Assembly: GCF_017908035.1 (NCBI RefSeq) | Contig: NZ_JAEQMU010000001.1 | Location: forward strand, 1,860,001-1,924,000 | Length of the DNA stretch: 64,000 nt | Source of the DNA: Sphingobacterium tabacisoli | Lineage (GTDB): Bacteria; Bacteroidota; Bacteroidia; Sphingobacteriales; Sphingobacteriaceae | Direction: 5' to 3' | In this document: positions 21,560-30,549 of the stretch, piece after piece | Layout: every line of letters begins with the position of its first letter | Position numbering within the stretch: the first letter of the stretch is position 1 | Program-made: the position numbers and the translations under genes | Notes under the pieces: generated by a model | What the model was told of the DNA's origin: nothing | The model's database searches: none | Seen by the model: the letters and a program-made list of their open reading frames with translations, nothing else

Positions 21560-21890
21560 AAGAGGTGTCCGAAAAGCTTGAATTTCTCGTCTTTGCGAGA
21601 GGTAAGTCTTTTTAACAAACACAGCGGAGTTTTAATGACAGTCAACGTCACCTCGACCTTGTGGAGAGGTCTATTAACTGTATAGGGTTAATTATATAGC
21701 TTCTAGATACCTCGACTACGCTCGGTATGACGAGATAGTTTACAAATCTGTCATTGGTAGAAAGTATGACGACCGCCGAAGGCAGATGCGTAGCAAACCA
21801 ATCTGTCTTTTAAGTAAGTTAGATTGCCACACCATCGTTCCTCTGGTTCGCAATGACGACGATTTATTACTTTTTAGACAGCCTCTTTTA
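21557..21890. repeat. REP/MITE-like intergenic element with terminal inverted repeats
   Basis: The 21560-21919 gap has no gene. Its ends form imperfect inverted repeats, TAAAAGAGGTGTCCGAAAAG at 21557 and, inverted, CTTTTTAGACAGCCTCTTTT at 21870. Inside are motifs of dispersed bacterial REP elements: CTCGACTACGCTCGG followed by TATGACGAG, and a GGTTCGCAATGACG segment. The sequence is strongly hairpin-prone and may also end transcription of the beta-lactamase-like gene. Confidence 0.6.
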
Positions 21891-21919
21891 GTTTTATAAC
21901 AAAACTTCTTTTAGATATG

Positions 21920-22546
21920 TTAAACAAAGAAAACCTCTCCAAAAAACTCAGGTAAATGAAAGTTCGGCGTAGCATTTTGAATTGCATTCCATGACATAAA
22001 ATGTGGATTAGGCAAGCCATCGCCACATTTATAAAAATTGGCGTGAAAGGTTTTCGCAGAATATGCTGCATCACCAAATATATCTTTAGGAATGACGAGG
22101 TATATTTCCCAAGACTTAATCCCAGATTTCTTCACGACCTGCGTCCATGCATCTATACGCTCTACAACTTCTTTAGGCAACCTATTCCGCTGTGCTTTAT
22201 CAGCTGGGCCGTAGCCTATCAAACCTGTTGCTAAAACATTAAATTCAAAATTATAATAAGTCTTTTTCCCATCCAATGAAAAGAAAAATTCCACACAGCT
22301 ATCTTCCCATACGTTTTCATTTGGCCTTATATACTGACCTTTTACAAACTCTTCTTTCACCTCATAACGCAGGTAAATATAGCTTTCTGAATGTGCCATC
22401 TGAAAACGGGCGTCAGGTCGATAAGGAAATTCCGATTCCCATGGAGACTGGTCTATAGCATTCCAGGGTAGCGTACTGAATGTGGCATACAACTCTTTGA
22501 TATCATCCGTTATATCTGCTATTTTTTCAACAGTAAGTCTCTTCAT
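21920..22546 (-). CDS. carbohydrate-binding family 9-like protein
   Basis: This is a 208-residue cytoplasmic-looking protein (no signal peptide) with a CBM9-like beta-sandwich. Recognisable features are FQMAHSESYIYLRYEVKE, the VWEDSCVEFFFS strand and the YNFEFNVLATGLIGYGP segment typical of this Bacteroidota family. The sugar ligand is unknown. No operon partner is adjacent; the next gene upstream is about 130 bp away. Confidence 0.8.
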   Translation of the reverse strand: MKRLTVEKIADITDDIKELYATFSTLPWNAIDQSPWESEFPYRPDARFQMAHSESYIYLRYEVKEEFVKGQYIRPNENVWEDSCVEFFFSLDGKKTYYNFEFNVLATGLIGYGPADKAQRNRLPKEVVERIDAWTQVVKKSGIKSWEIYLVIPKDIFGDAAYSAKTFHANFYKCGDGLPNPHFMSWNAIQNATPNFHLPEFFGEVFFV

Positions 22547-22674
22547 TATTAGAATTAATTGTTTTTAATTTGAGTCAATCTACTAGGTAGACCAATAATT
22601 TAGCTATTCACCAAACTTAACTAAAAAGCCTTATATTCAATATACCTACAGGAAAAAAAGCATTAACGTTTTTT

Positions 22675-23787
22675 CTATGATGGCGTGACCAAACTCTGGC
22701 TCAAGATTTCTTTCAATTGTGCTTCGGCTCTTTCTAACTCTTTCACCAATTTCAACTGGGTATTCGTCCTTACCAGATTATGGTCGGCATAGTGCACTTT
22801 ATAATACACATCTCCATCTATATAATCTGTCAAAAAGCGTACGACCTGCATATATGGCAACAATAGAACGCCATACCATAGAGACTCAATTTCCTTCTCC
22901 GTCAAAAACTCCTTAGCTTCACTAAAGTACCCTTCCGTATAGGCCTGAAACAATGGAATGTTGAGAACCACTTTATTTACGTCCTTCTCATCTTCCGCAG
23001 CGGCATTTATAATGGTACGTATAGCATCTCCAAAGTCATAGGCAACATAGCCTGGCATGACCGTATCCAAATCTATCACACACTGTACATTATCTTCTTG
23101 ATCGAGTAGCACATTATTAAACTTCGTGTCATTATGTGTGATACGCAATGGCAATTCACCATTCTGTGCCATTACCAGGATATTACGCATCTTTTGCTCT
23201 CGCTCAAAAATATAGTCCAATATTTCGCGCACCCCTGCCAATCTCCCTACACGATCGGCTTCAATAGCCTTTCTCAGATTAGATAAACGGAAATCAATAT
23301 TATGGAAATTGGGAAGTATCTCGACCAACTGGTTAGCATCCAGTGTAGACAACTGTTTTTGAAACCGTCCAAAAGCCATCCCTCCTGCAAAAGCCTGCTT
23401 TGTCGTTTCGACGATATCATAGCTCTTCGTACCATCCAAAAGGATAAAAATACGCCAGTAGTCACCATTTGCATCTTTTTGATACTTAGCTCCGCTTTTT
23501 GTCGGGATAATTGTCAGCGTGTGTTTATCCACATCGGCAACCTCATTTGTCAAAACCGACTTTAGGTGTGTAGTCACCAAGTCAATATTATCCATCAAGC
23601 CATCTACGTTGGGGAATATCTTATGATTGATTCGCTGGAGCAAATAGGATTTGTCTCCCTCTTTCATCGCCACTCTAAAACTATCGTTAATATGGCCTGA
23701 ACCAAAACGCTCAATACTTACTACTTTACCATCAAGCTCAAAACTACTTACTACCTTCTCCAGTTCCTCGGAATCGTACACTGACAT
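22675..23787 (-). CDS. APH/NahK-like sugar or aminoglycoside-fold phosphotransferase
   Basis: This is a 370-residue kinase of the APH/choline-kinase fold. It has an N-terminal FGSGHINDSFRV loop, catalytic THNDTKFNNVLLD (Brenner-type HxDxxxxN) and the DFG-like CVIDLDTVMPGYVAYDFGDA. The length and INHKIFPNVDGLMDNI segment resemble N-acetylhexosamine 1-kinase relatives, so a sugar kinase is likelier than a resistance enzyme. The substrate is not provable from sequence. Confidence 0.83.
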   Translation of the reverse strand: MSVYDSEELEKVVSSFELDGKVVSIERFGSGHINDSFRVAMKEGDKSYLLQRINHKIFPNVDGLMDNIDLVTTHLKSVLTNEVADVDKHTLTIIPTKSGAKYQKDANGDYWRIFILLDGTKSYDIVETTKQAFAGGMAFGRFQKQLSTLDANQLVEILPNFHNIDFRLSNLRKAIEADRVGRLAGVREILDYIFEREQKMRNILVMAQNGELPLRITHNDTKFNNVLLDQEDNVQCVIDLDTVMPGYVAYDFGDAIRTIINAAAEDEKDVNKVVLNIPLFQAYTEGYFSEAKEFLTEKEIESLWYGVLLLPYMQVVRFLTDYIDGDVYYKVHYADHNLVRTNTQLKLVKELERAEAQLKEILSQSLVTPS

Positions 23788-23973
23788 AAACAGGGTTTAT
23801 AATTATTTTATTCAAAAACAGTTTAAATTACTGCAATATCTATAATTCGAAAGATTAAGTAAAGCTTTTTTTTCAATCAAACGTTTGCACTATTTTCGCT
23901 TAATATAAACTAAAATATTTACGTTTTACTTTAACGATTTATTATATTCGTAGAAGATACCCCGTATATTCAC

Positions 23974-25299
23974 ATGATCACTGAAATAATCATAATCCTT
24001 ATCCTTATTTTGCTGAATGGCATTCTTTCCGCTTCTGAAATCGCAATTGTATCCAGCAGAAAGGCTCGTTTACAAGCCTCAGCAGCCAATAACCTGGGTG
24101 CCAAACGCGCTTTAAAATTAAAGGAACAACCCAATCAGTTCCTATCTACCGTTCAGATAGGTATCACATTGATCGGTATATTAACTGGTTTTTTCTCCGG
24201 AGGATCCATCTCCACCTACCTTGCTACATTGTTACAAGAGATCCCCGTACTCGCTCCCTACAGCCAGACGCTTTCGGTGCTTTTAGTCGTCATTGCCATC
24301 ACCTACCTTTCTTTGGTCATTGGTGAGCTGGTCCCGAAACGAATCGGTATGGCCATCCCAGAGAAATATGCATCTTTGATCGCTATCCCGATGGATACAC
24401 TCAGTAAAATTGTTAAGCCCTTTGTATGGGCCCTATCGATATCTACTGATTTTATCGTAAAATTGCTCAACATAAAGGTCTCCAGTAATACCGTAACTGA
24501 AGAAGAAATCAAAGCCCTCGTAGATGAAGGCGTAGATAGTGGTATTATTGAGAATTTTGAACATGATATGGTGGACAGGATTCTGAATATAGGTGATAAA
24601 AAAGCAATCAACATGATGGTACACCGCAGTGACATTGCTTATTTAGATCTTGAGGATTCCATTGAAGACATCAAAGACTATATCGTAAACAACGAACATA
24701 CCGAGTACCCCGTCTGTGACGGTACTTTTGACCAAATCAAGGGTATCATACACGCCAAAAGCTTATTGAAAGCGGTATTGAGTGGAGAAAAGATAATTCT
24801 TGAAAAACTAGTCCAACCCATCCCCTTTGTTAACGAAAACAGTAGCATCTATTCTGTTCTCGAGATACTAAAGTCAGGGAAAGTATTGCAGGCAGTAGTA
24901 ATCGACGAATACGGAAGTCCGCAGGGAATTATTACCGTAAAAGATATCATGGCCGGCTTAGTTGGCGGATTTGATGACAATTCGGTAAGCAGCAGGTCAA
25001 AACTATTCAGACAACGAGAAGATGGCACCTTTGTATTGGAAGGAAGGTATCAGCTGGACGATTTCTTTGAAAAATTCGGCATCGACCTCAGTGACGAAGA
25101 TGAAGATGAGCTAGGCAACATCACTACCCTTGCAGGTTTAGTCTTTCTATTGCTGGACCACATGCCGATCGAAGGCGAAACCGTATACTATAAAGGGTAT
25201 CGCCTCGAAGTCCTCGATATGGATGGCAACCGCATTGACAAGATTGTCCTTTCTACCTTAGGCAACAGCGATAACGCTGAAGTCTCCAATATCGATTAA
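23974..25299 (+). CDS. CorC/HlyC family membrane protein (CNNM domain, two CBS, CorC_HlyC)
   Basis: This is a 441-residue inner-membrane protein with a CNNM/DUF21 domain of about four TM helices (residues 1-160). Two CBS domains follow (about 215-330, including YPVCDGTFDQIKGIIHAK and VVIDEYGSPQGIITVKDIM). The C-terminal CorC_HlyC domain includes EGRYQLDDFFEKFGI. The family is linked to divalent cation (Mg/Co) efflux; it is annotated as hemolysin for historical reasons. It converges on thioredoxin, and the two stop codons share a TTAA. Confidence 0.93.
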   Translation: MITEIIIILILILLNGILSASEIAIVSSRKARLQASAANNLGAKRALKLKEQPNQFLSTVQIGITLIGILTGFFSGGSISTYLATLLQEIPVLAPYSQTLSVLLVVIAITYLSLVIGELVPKRIGMAIPEKYASLIAIPMDTLSKIVKPFVWALSISTDFIVKLLNIKVSSNTVTEEEIKALVDEGVDSGIIENFEHDMVDRILNIGDKKAINMMVHRSDIAYLDLEDSIEDIKDYIVNNEHTEYPVCDGTFDQIKGIIHAKSLLKAVLSGEKIILEKLVQPIPFVNENSSIYSVLEILKSGKVLQAVVIDEYGSPQGIITVKDIMAGLVGGFDDNSVSSRSKLFRQREDGTFVLEGRYQLDDFFEKFGIDLSDEDEDELGNITTLAGLVFLLLDHMPIEGETVYYKGYRLEVLDMDGNRIDKIVLSTLGNSDNAEVSNID

Positions 25300-25622
25300 T
25301 TCAGATGTTGGTTGATAATAGCCAACATTTGAGTTTTCGTCAATAGTCCACTCTGTCTCCATACCTGTGCACCATCCTTGTAAAGAATCATAGTAGGGAC
25401 TCCTTGTATCGAAAAACTTTTGGATAAGGCCTGATTTCGATCTACGTCTACCTTCAATACCGACAATTGCTCTCCGAAATGATCCTTCACCTCCTTTAGT
25501 ATAGGCGCCAATGTTTGGCATGGACCACACCAGGCTGCTGAAAAGTCAATCAGCACCAGTCTATTCTTATTAATCAATTCATTAAAGTTTGCCATAATTA
25601 ATACCACAACGAATAAAACCAA
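25296..25622 (-). CDS. trxA: thioredoxin
   Basis: This is a small disulfide oxidoreductase with the CGPC active site (AAWCGPCQTLAPIL) and cis-Pro loop (GVPTMILY). The longest frame gives 108 residues; Met10 (MANFNELINKN, 25595) is the likelier start and gives a normal thioredoxin length. The stop overlaps the stop of the convergent CorC-like gene. Confidence 0.93.
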   Translation of the reverse strand: MVLFVVVLIMANFNELINKNRLVLIDFSAAWCGPCQTLAPILKEVKDHFGEQLSVLKVDVDRNQALSKSFSIQGVPTMILYKDGAQVWRQSGLLTKTQMLAIINQHLN

Positions 25623-25652
25623 CTTTTGTTTTCGCTCCTTTTCAACACCGTA

Positions 25653-26507
25653 TCAATTAAAGGGAATACATAGTTTCTCCAAATCTTCGATATCCCCTTG
25701 AAACATATTCAGGTCTACATACCCTTTTATACCAGAGACTGCTCCCCGCTCAGAAAACTGCCAGAAATCCCAGTGCCCTTTCGGTTTCTCTACCCAGAAA
25801 TTATAATTTGCAATCCATAAGGTATAGTCCTTAAACTCCTTTTCCAGGAAGTCAGAAAAGTAGCTGTCACCCGAATAAACAATAGGTTTGACCTTATAGT
25901 GCGCTTCTACCCGATCCAGCCAACGCTTCAAACCCACTTTGAGACTATCCATGGGTTGGCTCTTTGGCCTTTCCTCTATGTCCAATACCGGCGGTAGGTC
26001 TCCGGGGGATAATTTCACCGTGCGTATAAAGTTTTCCGCTTGCTTTACCGAATTTTCATTAGGTCTAAAATAATGATAAGCACCTCGCAGTTTACTCCTA
26101 TCCTGCGCCCCCTTCCAATTTGTCTGGAATTTCTTATCCTTATTCTTTTGCCCCATGGTAGCACGGATAAATACAAAATCAATGGGAAACTCCTGATTGA
26201 TGCTTTCAACCTCCTGCCAGTTTATCTTACTTTGATATTCACTGATATCAATACCAAACACCTTATCCCGGTGTTCGGACATCAAAAAGATATTCCGGGC
26301 ATCATGTTTATTTTTATCAGAGTCTGTAAAGCGAGATTCCTTTCCTACGAGCGCTTTAAAATAATAGAAAATCCCCGTACGGTAGTGCCAGATTGCAAAA
26401 AGGAAAATAAGACCTATAGGAATCAGAATACTCCATATCAAATAAGGCCTTCTATCAGTAGCACCTGACACTAATTTCTCCTTGCTCCTTTTCTGATATT
26501 TTGCCAT
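25653..26507 (-). CDS. membrane-anchored GH25 lysozyme-like muramidase
   Basis: This is a 284-residue protein with an N-terminal TM anchor (about 24-44, YLIWSILIPIGLIFLFAIW) and a GH25 domain. Family motifs are FGIDISEYQSKINW (first catalytic-region Asp), DFVFIRATMG, GAYHYFRP and PVLDIEE, the last containing the catalytic Glu. It probably cleaves peptidoglycan from the periplasmic face of the inner membrane. Confidence 0.92.
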   Translation of the reverse strand: MAKYQKRSKEKLVSGATDRRPYLIWSILIPIGLIFLFAIWHYRTGIFYYFKALVGKESRFTDSDKNKHDARNIFLMSEHRDKVFGIDISEYQSKINWQEVESINQEFPIDFVFIRATMGQKNKDKKFQTNWKGAQDRSKLRGAYHYFRPNENSVKQAENFIRTVKLSPGDLPPVLDIEERPKSQPMDSLKVGLKRWLDRVEAHYKVKPIVYSGDSYFSDFLEKEFKDYTLWIANYNFWVEKPKGHWDFWQFSERGAVSGIKGYVDLNMFQGDIEDLEKLCIPFN

Positions 26508-26646
26508 ATTGCACCGAAAATAATGTATTTATTAGTTCTAAACAATACTTTTGTGCATGAAATATCCATTTACTACAACTTACACCACCAAGTATAGCTG
26601 TACACTGGATATTCCATATAGCCTTTAAAGAACAGTTAAATTATAT

Positions 26647-27531
26647 ATGAAAGTTTACAATCCTAAAGATTGGCTAAATCTTACCCAATACTTTTATAAA
26701 TCCGATTATCTCAAAAAAATAGCTCCTTTATTAGTTCTTACAGCATTATTCTCATGGGGCGTTGCCTATTTAGAATTGGAGTATCTGAAACTGTCGGACC
26801 GCAGCTGGGTAAAGAACATCACCATCGTCCATAGCCTATTAGGTTTTGTCCTTTCTTTAATATTAGTTTTCCGTACGAACACCGCCTATGACCGTTGGTG
26901 GGAAGCGCGCAAACAATGGGGCACACTGACCAATGTCAGTCGCTCCCTCGCCTTCAAGCTCAATGCTATGCTTCCTCTTGACGACAAGGTAAACCGTAGC
27001 TTTTACCGCAAGTCCATTCCTCTTTATGCAGAGACCCTCTATAACTTTTTGCGTTCCGATTATACTAAATTTATGCTGGATGAGGCCTTACATCCAGAGT
27101 TAAATGGATTGGATGACAAGAAGCATGGGCCGAATCAAGTTGCTTCCCTTATATTCAGAAAAACCAACAACCTTTACAAACAGCAAGTCATCACCGGCGA
27201 CCAGTTACGGATCATCAACGACGAGCTGACCGCTATGACCAATGTATGTGGTGCCTGTGAACGAATAAAGAACACACCAATTCCTATTGCTTACAGTTCC
27301 TTTATCAAGATATTTATTATTATCTACACGGCTACCCTACCTTTTGGTTATGTATTTTCGATTGGTTATTTCGTTGCACTTGCTGTTCCCTTTATCTTTT
27401 ATGTCCTTATCAGCATCGAGATGATAGGCGAATCTATTGAAGAACCTTTTGGCAGAGACTCAGACGATCTTCCTATCGACAAGATTACTTCTAACATAAA
27501 AAAACATAGCGGAGAGTTGCTTTTACCTTGA
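26647..27531 (+). CDS. bestrophin family (YneE/UPF0187) channel
   Basis: This is a 294-residue polytopic protein of the bacterial bestrophin family. It has the signature FRTNTAYDRWWEARKQWGTL and the C-terminal region SIEMIGESIEEPFGRDSDDLP. Family members form pentameric ion channels. About four hydrophobic segments are visible. No operon partner; it is the last chromosomal protein gene before the island. Confidence 0.93.
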   Translation: MKVYNPKDWLNLTQYFYKSDYLKKIAPLLVLTALFSWGVAYLELEYLKLSDRSWVKNITIVHSLLGFVLSLILVFRTNTAYDRWWEARKQWGTLTNVSRSLAFKLNAMLPLDDKVNRSFYRKSIPLYAETLYNFLRSDYTKFMLDEALHPELNGLDDKKHGPNQVASLIFRKTNNLYKQQVITGDQLRIINDELTAMTNVCGACERIKNTPIPIAYSSFIKIFIIIYTATLPFGYVFSIGYFVALAVPFIFYVLISIEMIGESIEEPFGRDSDDLPIDKITSNIKKHSGELLLP

Positions 27532-27618
27532 TTTTTTCTTTTTTCTAGCTAATACAAGGCTCGAAAACAAATTAATCAACCTCATTTTCAATCGTTAATA
27601 CAATATAGGCAATTTTAG

Positions 27619-27650
27619 TTTTGCAGAATTAGTTAGTTTTTCTACTTTTG
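27619..27650 (+). promoter_or_regulatory. Bacteroidota-type promoter of tRNA-Ser
   Basis: A -33 TTTTG (27619-27623) and -7 TACTTTTG (27643-27650) are separated by 19 bp and match TTTG-N19-TAnnTTTG. The tRNA begins 5 bp after the -7 box. Confidence 0.8.
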
Positions 27651-27654
27651 TGGC

Positions 27655-27739
27655 GGAGAGCTGGCAGAGTGGTCGAATGCGGCGGTCTTGAAAACCGTTA
27701 ACTGTCACAGGTTCGGGGGTTCGAATCCCTCGCTCTCCG
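27655..27739 (+). tRNA. tRNA-Ser(UGA)
   Basis: The 85-nt cloverleaf has acceptor stem GGAGAGC/GCTCTCC with discriminator G, anticodon loop CTTGAAA (anticodon TGA), a long variable arm (AACTGTCACAGGTT region) and T-loop GGTTCGAATCC. CCA is not encoded. The 3' end doubles as the left attachment site of the island, and the integrated element keeps the gene intact. Confidence 0.95.
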
Positions 27740-27740
27740 C
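27718..27740 (+). repeat. left attachment site (attL)
   Basis: 23 bp running from GGTTCGAATCC to CTCTCCGC, identical to 56124-56146. It covers the T-arm, acceptor 3' strand and discriminator of tRNA-Ser. Confidence 0.9.
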
Positions 27741-27762
27741 GTCCTAACAAGGAAAATGTATC

Positions 27763-27796
27763 AAAACCCTACAAATTCAAAGATTTGTAGGGTTTT
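27763..27796 (+). terminator. terminator after tRNA-Ser supplied by the island
   Basis: AAAACCCTACAAA and TTTGTAGGGTTTT form a perfect 13-bp stem with an 8-nt loop. It replaces the original tRNA terminator, which now lies beyond the right att site. Confidence 0.85.
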
Positions 27797-27840
27797 CTGT
27801 TTATAGACCAATCCCGTTTTTTTCAATACTTCTCGTTTTC

Positions 27841-27888
27841 AGCGAGACCCAAGCGAGACCCTAATATTTAGTCTGCTAGGGTCTCGCT
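27841..27888. promoter_or_regulatory. candidate integrase arm-type sites, left end
   Basis: AGCGAGACCC occurs at 27841-27850 and 27852-27861 and inverted at 27879-27888. The same decamer is present at the right end (56054-56063). The second and third copies can also form a hairpin. Arm-site function is inferred from position. Confidence 0.45.
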
Positions 27889-28001
27889 AAAATGAACTTC
27901 AAGAATCAGCATCAAATGGCCTACACAAGACCAAAGCCTGAACATCTTGATAGTTCCATGCACAAGGAATAAATTGATTATTGAAATAAAACACCACAAC
28001 C

Positions 28002-29249
28002 ATGAGCAGTCAAGTCACCGTTTACATCTATGCCCGCGCATCCAAAGCCAATGCAGCAGGCCAACATCCCATTTATGTACGGATTACCATTCAGGGCAAG
28101 CGCACCGAGTTCTCGACCAGAAAATTCATCCACCCAACCAAGTGGGATCAAAAAACGATGAAAATCAAAGGCAGCACCGAAGAAGCCCGTTCAATAAATA
28201 ACTATCTCGAGAGCATCAAAAACAAACTCACTCAGACCCAAGTCATACTAGAGTATCAATCCGTCAATATCACATTGGACAATTTCATGAACGCCTATCA
28301 AGGCAAGAGCATCAAACGCGAACGTACACTCATACCCATTTTCCAGGACCACAACAAAAAACTAAAAGCACTGATAGGCATAGACTATTCTGAAGGAACC
28401 TACGAGCGTTACGAAACATCACTCAAGCACACCCAAAACTATATCAAGCACCAATACGGCACCGACGATATCGCCATCGACAAAATCGACCACGCCTTCG
28501 TAACCGGATACGACTTCTATCTGCGTACCGAAAAAGACTGCAGCAATAACACCACCGTCAAATACATCAAGAACTTTAAGAAAATCATCCGAATATGTCT
28601 GGCCAATGGTTGGCTCACCCAAGATCCATGTCTCAATTACAAAGTCAAGCTTCAGGAAGTAGAGCGCAATGTCCTCACCCAAGAAGAACTAGAGACCATC
28701 ATCGAAAAGAAGATTACCATCGAGCGCTTGGATGCAGTTCGCGACATCTTCCTGTTCTCCTGCTTTACCGGCTTAGCCTATATCGATGTCAAGCAGCTCA
28801 CACCCGATAATATCATCAAAGGCATCGACGGGCAGTTATGGATAGACACCAAGAGGCAGAAAACAAATACACCATCACGCATTCCTTTACTCAGCACCGC
28901 ATTGGATATTATCCAGAAGTACCACGACCATCCCAAATGCAACAATGAAAACACTCTTTTACCCGTAGCCAGTAATCAAAAGATGAATGCCTACCTCAAA
29001 GAAATAGCAACCATCTGCGGAATCAAGAAAGAGCTCACCTTCCACTGTGCTCGACACACCTTTGCCACCACCGTTACGTTATCCAACGGCGTACCGATTG
29101 AATCCGTATCCAAGATGCTTGGCCACAAGAGCATTCGGACCACACAGCATTATGCCAAGATCACCGACAGCAAAGTCGCTAACGATATGGACAATCTGAA
29201 AGCATTAATAGAAAGCCAAAAGGCAAACCCTATCAAAAGAACAAGTTAA
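28002..29249 (+). CDS. tyrosine recombinase/integrase, CTnDOT type
   Basis: This site-specific recombinase inserts the island into tRNA-Ser. It has an N-terminal arm-binding domain (VYIYARASKANAAGQHPIYV), a SAM-like core-binding domain (about 105-205) and a catalytic domain with HxxR (His348, Arg351), His375 and nucleophile Tyr384 (LGHKSIRTTQHYAKI). In the first Arg box the sequence reads FTGLAYIDVKQL, with Ala where most tyrosine recombinases have Arg; IntDOT-like integrases are known to lack that Arg. The gene lies 260 bp inside attL and points inward. Confidence 0.95.
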   Translation: MSSQVTVYIYARASKANAAGQHPIYVRITIQGKRTEFSTRKFIHPTKWDQKTMKIKGSTEEARSINNYLESIKNKLTQTQVILEYQSVNITLDNFMNAYQGKSIKRERTLIPIFQDHNKKLKALIGIDYSEGTYERYETSLKHTQNYIKHQYGTDDIAIDKIDHAFVTGYDFYLRTEKDCSNNTTVKYIKNFKKIIRICLANGWLTQDPCLNYKVKLQEVERNVLTQEELETIIEKKITIERLDAVRDIFLFSCFTGLAYIDVKQLTPDNIIKGIDGQLWIDTKRQKTNTPSRIPLLSTALDIIQKYHDHPKCNNENTLLPVASNQKMNAYLKEIATICGIKKELTFHCARHTFATTVTLSNGVPIESVSKMLGHKSIRTTQHYAKITDSKVANDMDNLKALIESQKANPIKRTS

Positions 29250-29330
29250 CCATATATATGTTACACGATTCCAAAGACACCTAGCGATATAATCTTTAAA
29301 ATTGAGGTTCACGAGCCAACATAAACAACA

Positions 29331-30179
29331 ATGAATCAAATTTTTCAAAAAATCAATGAAGACATCACCACCTATGTCAAAAAACTAGAAGAACAGTATA
29401 GACACGACAGCTCCCAGATTACCGAGATGGCCATACACTTCATCTCCGGAAGACTCGAATTTGTAAAAGACAAATTTGAAAACCTAAACACCCTCAGCCC
29501 TGAGGACGAGATTTTCTACTTCAAGAACATCAAGTGCCATCTATTGGCCCTGATTCAGTATTACTACACCGTGCAGCGAATCGAAATCAAAAAACCCGCT
29601 ATTCCGCTCCGCAAGATTAAAAAATATTATCTTAAGGCTCTCTATAAGATCAAGAAGCAGATTGGCGGCAATCATTTCTTTTACAATTACTACAAGACCA
29701 ACTCCAACAAACTCGACAGACAGTTCTTCACACGACTAGAGCACGATTTCTTTCTGCCCAATGACGGCATTATCATGGATATAGACAAAAGATACACCAC
29801 ACCATCCGTGTACATGTTTGCGAATGTCGAAGCCCTAGAGATGACCAGGCATTACCTCAAAAAGAAAATAAAATCCCTGACCTCACCCCAGATTACAATT
29901 CAGCCCAAACAATCCAGGCTAAAATGGACCTCCTCCAAATCCGATCTTATCGAATCAATTTATGCACTCCATTCCGCAGGTGTATTCAATAATGGTAAAG
30001 CGGACCTCAAAGAAATAGCCGAATACTTCGAAGAGATCTTTGATCTCGACCTAGGGCAGTACAACCGTGTATTCTACGATATACGGGCACGCAAAAACAA
30101 CAAGACCAAGTTCTTAGACTCACTTCGGGATGCACTGATTAAGAGAATGAAAGATACTGACAACGAGTTGTTTCCATAA
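29331..30179 (+). CDS. RteC domain protein
   Basis: This is a 282-residue RteC-family protein, known from CTnDOT as a regulator of excision. It is helical in the N-terminal two thirds (ALIQYYYTVQRIEIKKP, YYLKALYKIKKQIGGNHFFY) and ends in an HTH-like segment (SLIEDS-equivalent SKSDLIESIYALHSAGVF). It follows the integrase and probably regulates element excision or the adjacent operon. Confidence 0.88.
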   Translation: MNQIFQKINEDITTYVKKLEEQYRHDSSQITEMAIHFISGRLEFVKDKFENLNTLSPEDEIFYFKNIKCHLLALIQYYYTVQRIEIKKPAIPLRKIKKYYLKALYKIKKQIGGNHFFYNYYKTNSNKLDRQFFTRLEHDFFLPNDGIIMDIDKRYTTPSVYMFANVEALEMTRHYLKKKIKSLTSPQITIQPKQSRLKWTSSKSDLIESIYALHSAGVFNNGKADLKEIAEYFEEIFDLDLGQYNRVFYDIRARKNNKTKFLDSLRDALIKRMKDTDNELFP

Positions 30180-30262
30180 TTATCTTTCCCAAGTTGGTAA
30201 CAAGTTGGGAAAAAAGAATTTATATAATGACCACCTTTATCATTCATCAAAATCATAAAATT

Positions 30263-30538
30263 ATGTCACTACAAATTCTAACCAAAGAAGACCTTATCAA
30301 TTTCAAAATCGAGCTACTCGCAGAACTCAGAACATTAATGAAGGGTAATGAGCCAAACAAAAAGAAATGGCTGCGCTCCAAAGAAGTAGAGCAATTGTTA
30401 AAAATATCATCCGGAACATTACAGAACTACCGGATCAATGGTACCATCAAATGGCGAAAAATCGGCAGCACCTATTTCTATTGTTTAGATGCCTTAAACG
30501 ATTCCTTTGACGACAACTCATTCAGCCCAGTATCATAA
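30263..30538 (+). CDS. MerR/excisionase-type helix-turn-helix protein
   Basis: The likely start is MSLQILTKEDL at 30263; longer in-frame starts (to 30194) lack family-like sequence. The C-terminal half is a winged HTH of the excisionase type (WLRSKEVEQLLKISSGTLQN, then YRINGTIKWRKIGSTYFY). Such proteins after integrase and RteC are usual in Bacteroidota elements and act as recombination directionality factors or regulators. Confidence 0.85.
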   Translation: MSLQILTKEDLINFKIELLAELRTLMKGNEPNKKKWLRSKEVEQLLKISSGTLQNYRINGTIKWRKIGSTYFYCLDALNDSFDDNSFSPVS

Positions 30539-30549
30539 ATACGCTCAAC

